Shown: piece after piece, positions 59,201 through 64,000 of the stretch
Layout of the letters: the number at the start of each line of letters is the position of its first letter
Numbering within the stretch: the first letter of the stretch is position 1
DNA from: Chrysomallon squamiferum
Taxonomy: Eukaryota; Mollusca; Gastropoda; Neomphalida; Peltospiridae
Length of the DNA: 64,000 bases
NCBI GenBank assembly: GCA_012295275.1
Contig: CM022665.1
Coordinates: 25,428,446-25,492,445, forward strand
Reading direction: 5' to 3'
Program-made: the position numbers and the translations under genes
Notes under the pieces: model-generated
What the model was told of the DNA's origin: nothing
Database searches by the model: none
The model's input: the letters and a program-made list of their open reading frames with translations, nothing else

Positions 59201-61888
59201 ACAAATGATGTATGAATGTTTCAAATAATATTTTTTCAAACTGTTGTTATTTTTTAAATTTATGGTAATATTTCACAATTTCAATTTTCATGATTGTTCT
59301 GTTAATAGGGCCAGCATTATCTCATTGCACTTCCTTAGTTTTATTGAGGATATTGTCGACATAGACCAATACATTTTTTTTTTTTTAAAATGAGTCATCT
59401 AGCTTCTTCTAAACATTTGCCCAGTTTTCATTATCAACAATAAACTGTAAGTCACTAGCAGCACCTGTTTATTTCACAGTCATGTTAAGAGCTATTAGCT
59501 CAGTATGTCCTGCTTTTCAAACTTATTAAAGGATTTTGAGAACCATTTGTGTCAGTTTTCAAGGGTCATAATATGGACTGTAGTTTAATGGTGACAGCAG
59601 TCTAGGCACTCATGTAATTAAACCAAATCTGGAATGTTCTGGCATTTTATCTTACTTTTAGATGAATGTTTAGGATGTCTTCTTAACTGTACCATTAAAT
59701 TATATAATCATAATGTATTTCTATCTTAGTTAACATTTTTGTTTAAAATTCCATTTTATGCTTTTTAATGAAAAAAAAAAAAAAAGCAGGAACAATCCCA
59801 ACTCACAAGCTTGATGGTATAATGAATGATCTGATGATAATGATGATGATGATGATTATTATGATTACAGATTTAAAAGTAAGAAATTAAAAGTTTGTTT
59901 AATACAAAGTGAGATCACAAGAATGATACAGTGCATGGAAGGTTAGAGAAAATAAAACATTTCAGTAGTTTGAACAAGTTAGTTTAGATGCCCAAAATTC
60001 TTTCATGGTTAGGATGACTGCTATAGAATATTTTATTTTTAAATTATGTGATTAAAAACAAATATAGCACTGGCTTTTCTTCAAGACCTGTGTTAGATAC
60101 TCTTCTGTATTATTTTACAACAGCAAAGTAATATACATAATAATACATTCAGAAGATTATGAGGAGCAAAAAACAAGTGATTTCATTAAAATTGATTAGC
60201 TGATTGAAACACAGAAATGATTTAGTTTTGACATTTATAAAAACAAAGAAAAAATAAACATGCTAAAAATAGATATAGTAACTATTTAGTAAAATAACTA
60301 TGTTGGTTACATAGCAAGCATTATCATAATCTAAATAAACCATTGGGATAGTTGTTTCTTTGGTTTATGAAAAAGCTTTAAATTTTTTTTACCTTCTTCC
60401 TTTTTAATTACATATAAATTCTTTATATGAATCACGAATGTCAGGCTATGTCACCCATTCATGTGTTCTAGATATAGATATAGTCAGAACACAAACACTG
60501 TAATTTGATGCCCATGCTTTATATCATAACTGAACAGTTCTTGTTTAATCAGACTGTTTGTTCAACCCCAAAATTGTTTGAGCTCTTTTTAAATTGTGAT
60601 GTTTGCCTACCCTGAAACTTGTCAAATCAAAGACATTCGACAGTTTCTTTGGAAAAAATTTACCGGGTTTGTTTGACTATTCTGGTGCTTTCTACATTCG
60701 TCTGGATCAAGCAATACAGCACTTATCTTAGGTGTGGATAGAGACTGTCTACTGTTATATTTTAGTACATGATTTATGTCTCACAAGGTACTCTAACAAC
60801 CATTTTACCTGAAACAGAGCAGCTTAAGAAAATACTGGTACTAAATAATTCCATTCACAGGTAAGCAATAAAAGTATACAATCATTTTATATCGCCTGAC
60901 ACACACAGTGTGAAATGTTTATTAAGATGCACACACACAGGAACATAATGATAACTAAAGGGGAAAATATTCGTATGTAACTTATATGACCAGACATAAA
61001 TTATGAAATAATGAAACAACAGACATTGCATAAGCACCATTTTACACCTTTGTAATATAAAATCATAAGATCAGGAAGCAACTTATTTTACATTTATACA
61101 CTTCTGATATACCTGTGTGAACATTTGCAAAGACTAGAGAATAAAATTATAAAATAAAACATATGTTATATATAATCTTCCTAAAGCATGGCAGGATTAT
61201 ATTTAACTTTTAAAACTGCGTCAGCCATAAGTCGTTTGTTGAGGCATTTAATATTTGACATTGTTTGACCTAGGATATTGGATTTGCTATGGATATATAG
61301 CAGTCAGTATTGGTTTTGTGATTAATCACAATGTTGACATTCTCTTCAATAGAACTGCTCACTTAATGAGTCAGTGTGGGTATTTGAGTACATTAAAATG
61401 GGTGCATGTCTCACTAGATACCTTTAAGCTAGGCAACAAGCTTATTCCCGCCTAAACTCTATTCTTATCTGGTGGATAAACACTGACCCTTATCTTCTGT
61501 TTGAGAACAAAGTCCAACCAGCTTAAGGTGATTTAAAAAAAAAAAAAATTATTTTAATTATAATTTATTATTTTTTTTTTTTTTTTTATTAATATTAAAC
61601 TTTTATCTCCATTTTTTCTTGTTACTTTATATATTATTTAATTACTTACTGCTACAACCACATTTAGCAAAAATATTTTGTTTTACAGTATAAATGAGTT
61701 TAGAAAATGCAGAAGTGTTAAGCTGTGCAAGAGTAGACTTCAAAACAAATGATTATTTATGCACAAAATAGCAGGTTCATTTGAGTTCACATGTCTTGAA
61801 AACCTGATTGTTATGCAAGTCATCATCACACCCATCTATTGAGGTAAAACAGCAGTCTTTTCTCACTGATCGTCACAGCCTTAAGTGT

Positions 61889-61910
61889 ATGTGTGTGTGT
61901 GTGTGTGTGT
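61889..61910. repeat. (GT)n microsatellite
   Basis: About eleven GT units in TRIP11 intron 4. Confidence 0.9.
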
Positions 61911-62331
61911 GAGTGCTGTTAAGAGACTTGATGGGTGTGGTTGTCAGATAAAGCTACCCATACAAAGACAGAATGCTTCAAGTAGGTTGGGTCACTGTAT
62001 GTTACATCCGGCTTACCTTAGTAGGGTATTTTTAGTTGTTACTAGGAAATCTGTTGCGGCAGTTTTGCAGAAAAAGACATCTTTTTTTATTTCTTTTTTT
62101 ATTTTTATAAAAAATTTAGTTCTGTGATATATTAGGTATGACTCACTGGCTTTGAAGACTTGAGTGAATAAGAACGGATAGATTTGTGGAAAGCCATAGG
62201 TAACCATTTCATGGTAATTGTTTTATATAAAGTTTACAAATTGTGTGATTTGTGTCAGGTATTTTGTAAATAGAGCATGAACATGATTTAAAATTGAATT
62301 ACACCTAATATGTAAAAAGAAATGTTATTTT

Positions 62332-62360
62332 ATTTTTTTTTTTTTTTTTTTTTTTTTTTT
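62332..62360. repeat. Poly(T) run
   Basis: About 29 consecutive T in TRIP11 intron 4. It could be the tail of an inverted retroposed element, but no element body was recognised beside it. Confidence 0.85.
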
Positions 62361-62655
62361 CTTTTTGCAATTCAACTGAATGTGTTACGCACTATCATTA
62401 ATACCAGTTCTTACTGATGTAATCTAACTGGGTGTTTTAATTTTTAAGTCTTATGATGCCTTTTTAATTTTTATTTTTAATTTTAATTTTAATTTATCTA
62501 AATTATTATTTTGTTTAATGTGATTATCTTAGCTACATCATAAGCATATTGTCACTAATTTTATTATTATTTTTTTAATATTTATGAAAAGGAATGAAAT
62601 AATGATAATAATAAAAACAATTCTAAATATGAATAAACTAACTTTTCTTTTGTTG

Positions 62656-62686
<31 letters not shown>

Positions 62687-62986
62687 GAATACAGAAATAA
62701 AATTCAATTTTTCATGTTAATAGTTTATACTGGTTAATACTTTTCTTTGTATTTTTGTATTGTGAAATTGTGCCTTCTGGGAAATAGTTAGCTTTGTGTG
62801 GTATTCTTATCAGGCTCAATTATATGCTATTCAAGTGCTTTGTAATCCCAACAAAAGAACTTCCGGTATGGTAATGAAAAAACCTCTTTTATATGAGTTA
62901 AGAATGAATCATAGCTTCGCCTCATACCCATAGGTTGTTTGTTTTGTTACATGCATTTGATCCTGGTTGTTTGATATATGATATGA

Positions 62987-63010
62987 TGTGTGTGTGTGTG
63001 TGTGTGTGTG
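62987..63010. repeat. (GT)n microsatellite
   Basis: About twelve GT units in TRIP11 intron 4. Confidence 0.9.
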
Positions 63011-64000
63011 TACATACATAACATTTTTAAAGTTTTATGAATTATTTCTAAGTTAAATACTAGTAAAAAAATATTAAAAATTTATCTGATATCAAAATTT
63101 AATAAATAATGAAATTATTATAAAGAAATGACTCGATGCAGAAAATATGTGTTTCTATTTTTTACTTGAATTTAAAAGTGAAAATTTGTAAAAGTTCTGG
63201 TTTTAATTAAATTTAATTAATGGAAATATATAAATCTTTATTATTTTTGCTTTAACAGCTAGTGGCACATAATGAAGCAGTCTATGGACTTTGAAAAGAC
63301 AGTCTTCAAAATACATGTTAAATTATTAGTACCTTGACATTTTTTTTATCATTATTTAAACTAAATCAGTTGATTTGTGTAATGTGCAGTATTTTATCTT
63401 GTTTCTTTGCCCCTTCATGTTTGATGATGTTTAAATTTTATACTTAAAATGAAGTATTCATTTACTACTATTAGATGTTTTCTTTTTCTTTTCTTATTTT
63501 AAAATTTCAAAATAATTTTCACAGAACAAAATGATAGCTTAATTACTAAGTATGTCTAACATATTTAATAATAATAATAATGGTTATTACTTGCCAATAT
63601 CTTATATCTTGAGTAAATGGGAAATGAAAAAAGAAACATTTTGTAATTCCACAAGTGGGTTTCTCTTACTGATCAATAGCATGTTTTATTTTTACATACA
63701 TTATCCTATATAAAAGTAAACATAGCTCATCACTTTTCATACATTCATCACAGAGTATTTGCTGGAACTGTAATTTATTTGTGGGCACTGATTATGGTTA
63801 TAGTACCTATATACAGGAATAATTTGTTAATGTCTTGAGATAGCTTTATCCTGCAATAGGCCTCTGCAAAGCTGCATTCAACATTCAACCTGAACAGGAT
63901 AAAGCTGATATCTTCAGACAGTAACCAGTTATTTTTTAAATTTTGAATCCTAAATAATATAAAAATTAAATGAAGTAAGCTGTAAACTGTTTTATTTCTC

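Larger units (their letters stand above)
56229..64000. other. TRIP11 intron 4 up to the window edge
   Basis: No further TRIP11 exon with the required phase (one carried base) and golgin-like coding was recognised in 7.8 kb. The interval holds (TTTTA)n near 57500-57520, (GAT)n near 59836-59856, T runs at about 61571-61587 and 62332-62360, (GT)n at 61889-61910 and 62987-63010, and (TTTA)n at about 62657-62683. Open frames at 58298-58516, 58520-58768, 61255-61455 and 61885-62207 lack splice or family support. Confidence 0.5.

Noticed and set aside
63258-63272. Short TRIP11 terminal exon after the TTTAACAG acceptor
   Set aside because: In the required phase it adds only four residues before TAA. 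A golgin of this family continues for well over a thousand residues, so this is probably chance.

Overview
This is a eukaryotic (metazoan) nuclear genome window. It is very AT-rich, is full of long A/T runs and of TTA/TTTA, CA/GT and AT microsatellites, and its coding sequence is split into short exons with canonical GT...AG introns of about 0.15-5.3 kb. There is no bacterial, plasmid or phage content. The best-matching families are conserved animal genes. The AKT C-tail (VELTPP) looks fly-like, but the AP-4 complex, present here, is missing from flies and nematodes. I therefore lean, at low confidence, to a non-insect arthropod such as a chelicerate; another invertebrate is possible.

Layout. 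(1) 351-1219, minus: a two-exon gene for a 124-residue small, probably single-pass membrane protein that I do not recognise. (2) A 2.9-kb divergent intergenic region, then 4075-10155, plus: a complete nine-exon DCAF5 (WDR22) gene, a WD40 substrate receptor for CUL4-DDB1 ubiquitin ligase. (3) Tail to tail with it, 11500-17802, minus: AP4M1, the mu subunit of the AP-4 adaptor, twelve exons found; the first exon (about 20-25 residues) was not located, and one intron has a GC donor. (4) 20872-21778, minus: a small three-exon gene (57 residues) of unknown identity. (5) 29341-40977, plus: AKT (protein kinase B), eleven coding exons plus a second, alternative terminal exon. (6) From 46959, plus, running off the right edge: the first four coding exons of TRIP11 (GMAP-210), a golgin. 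Its promoter carries E-box, NRF1-like and YY1-like sites, and a short upstream reading frame.

The genes are not a pathway or operon; they are neighbouring housekeeping genes for ubiquitin ligation, TGN sorting, growth signalling and Golgi tethering. The most notable observation is the AKT locus. Two homologous terminal coding exons (38278-38505 and 40735-40977), both starting in phase 0, offer two complete C-tails, each with a turn-motif site and a hydrophobic-motif serine. The second lacks the Phe-Asp of the active-site tether, so the two isoforms could differ in catalysis as well as regulation. A possible 27-nt in-frame microexon lies just before them. No mobile-element protein, CRISPR array, rRNA or tRNA gene was recognised.
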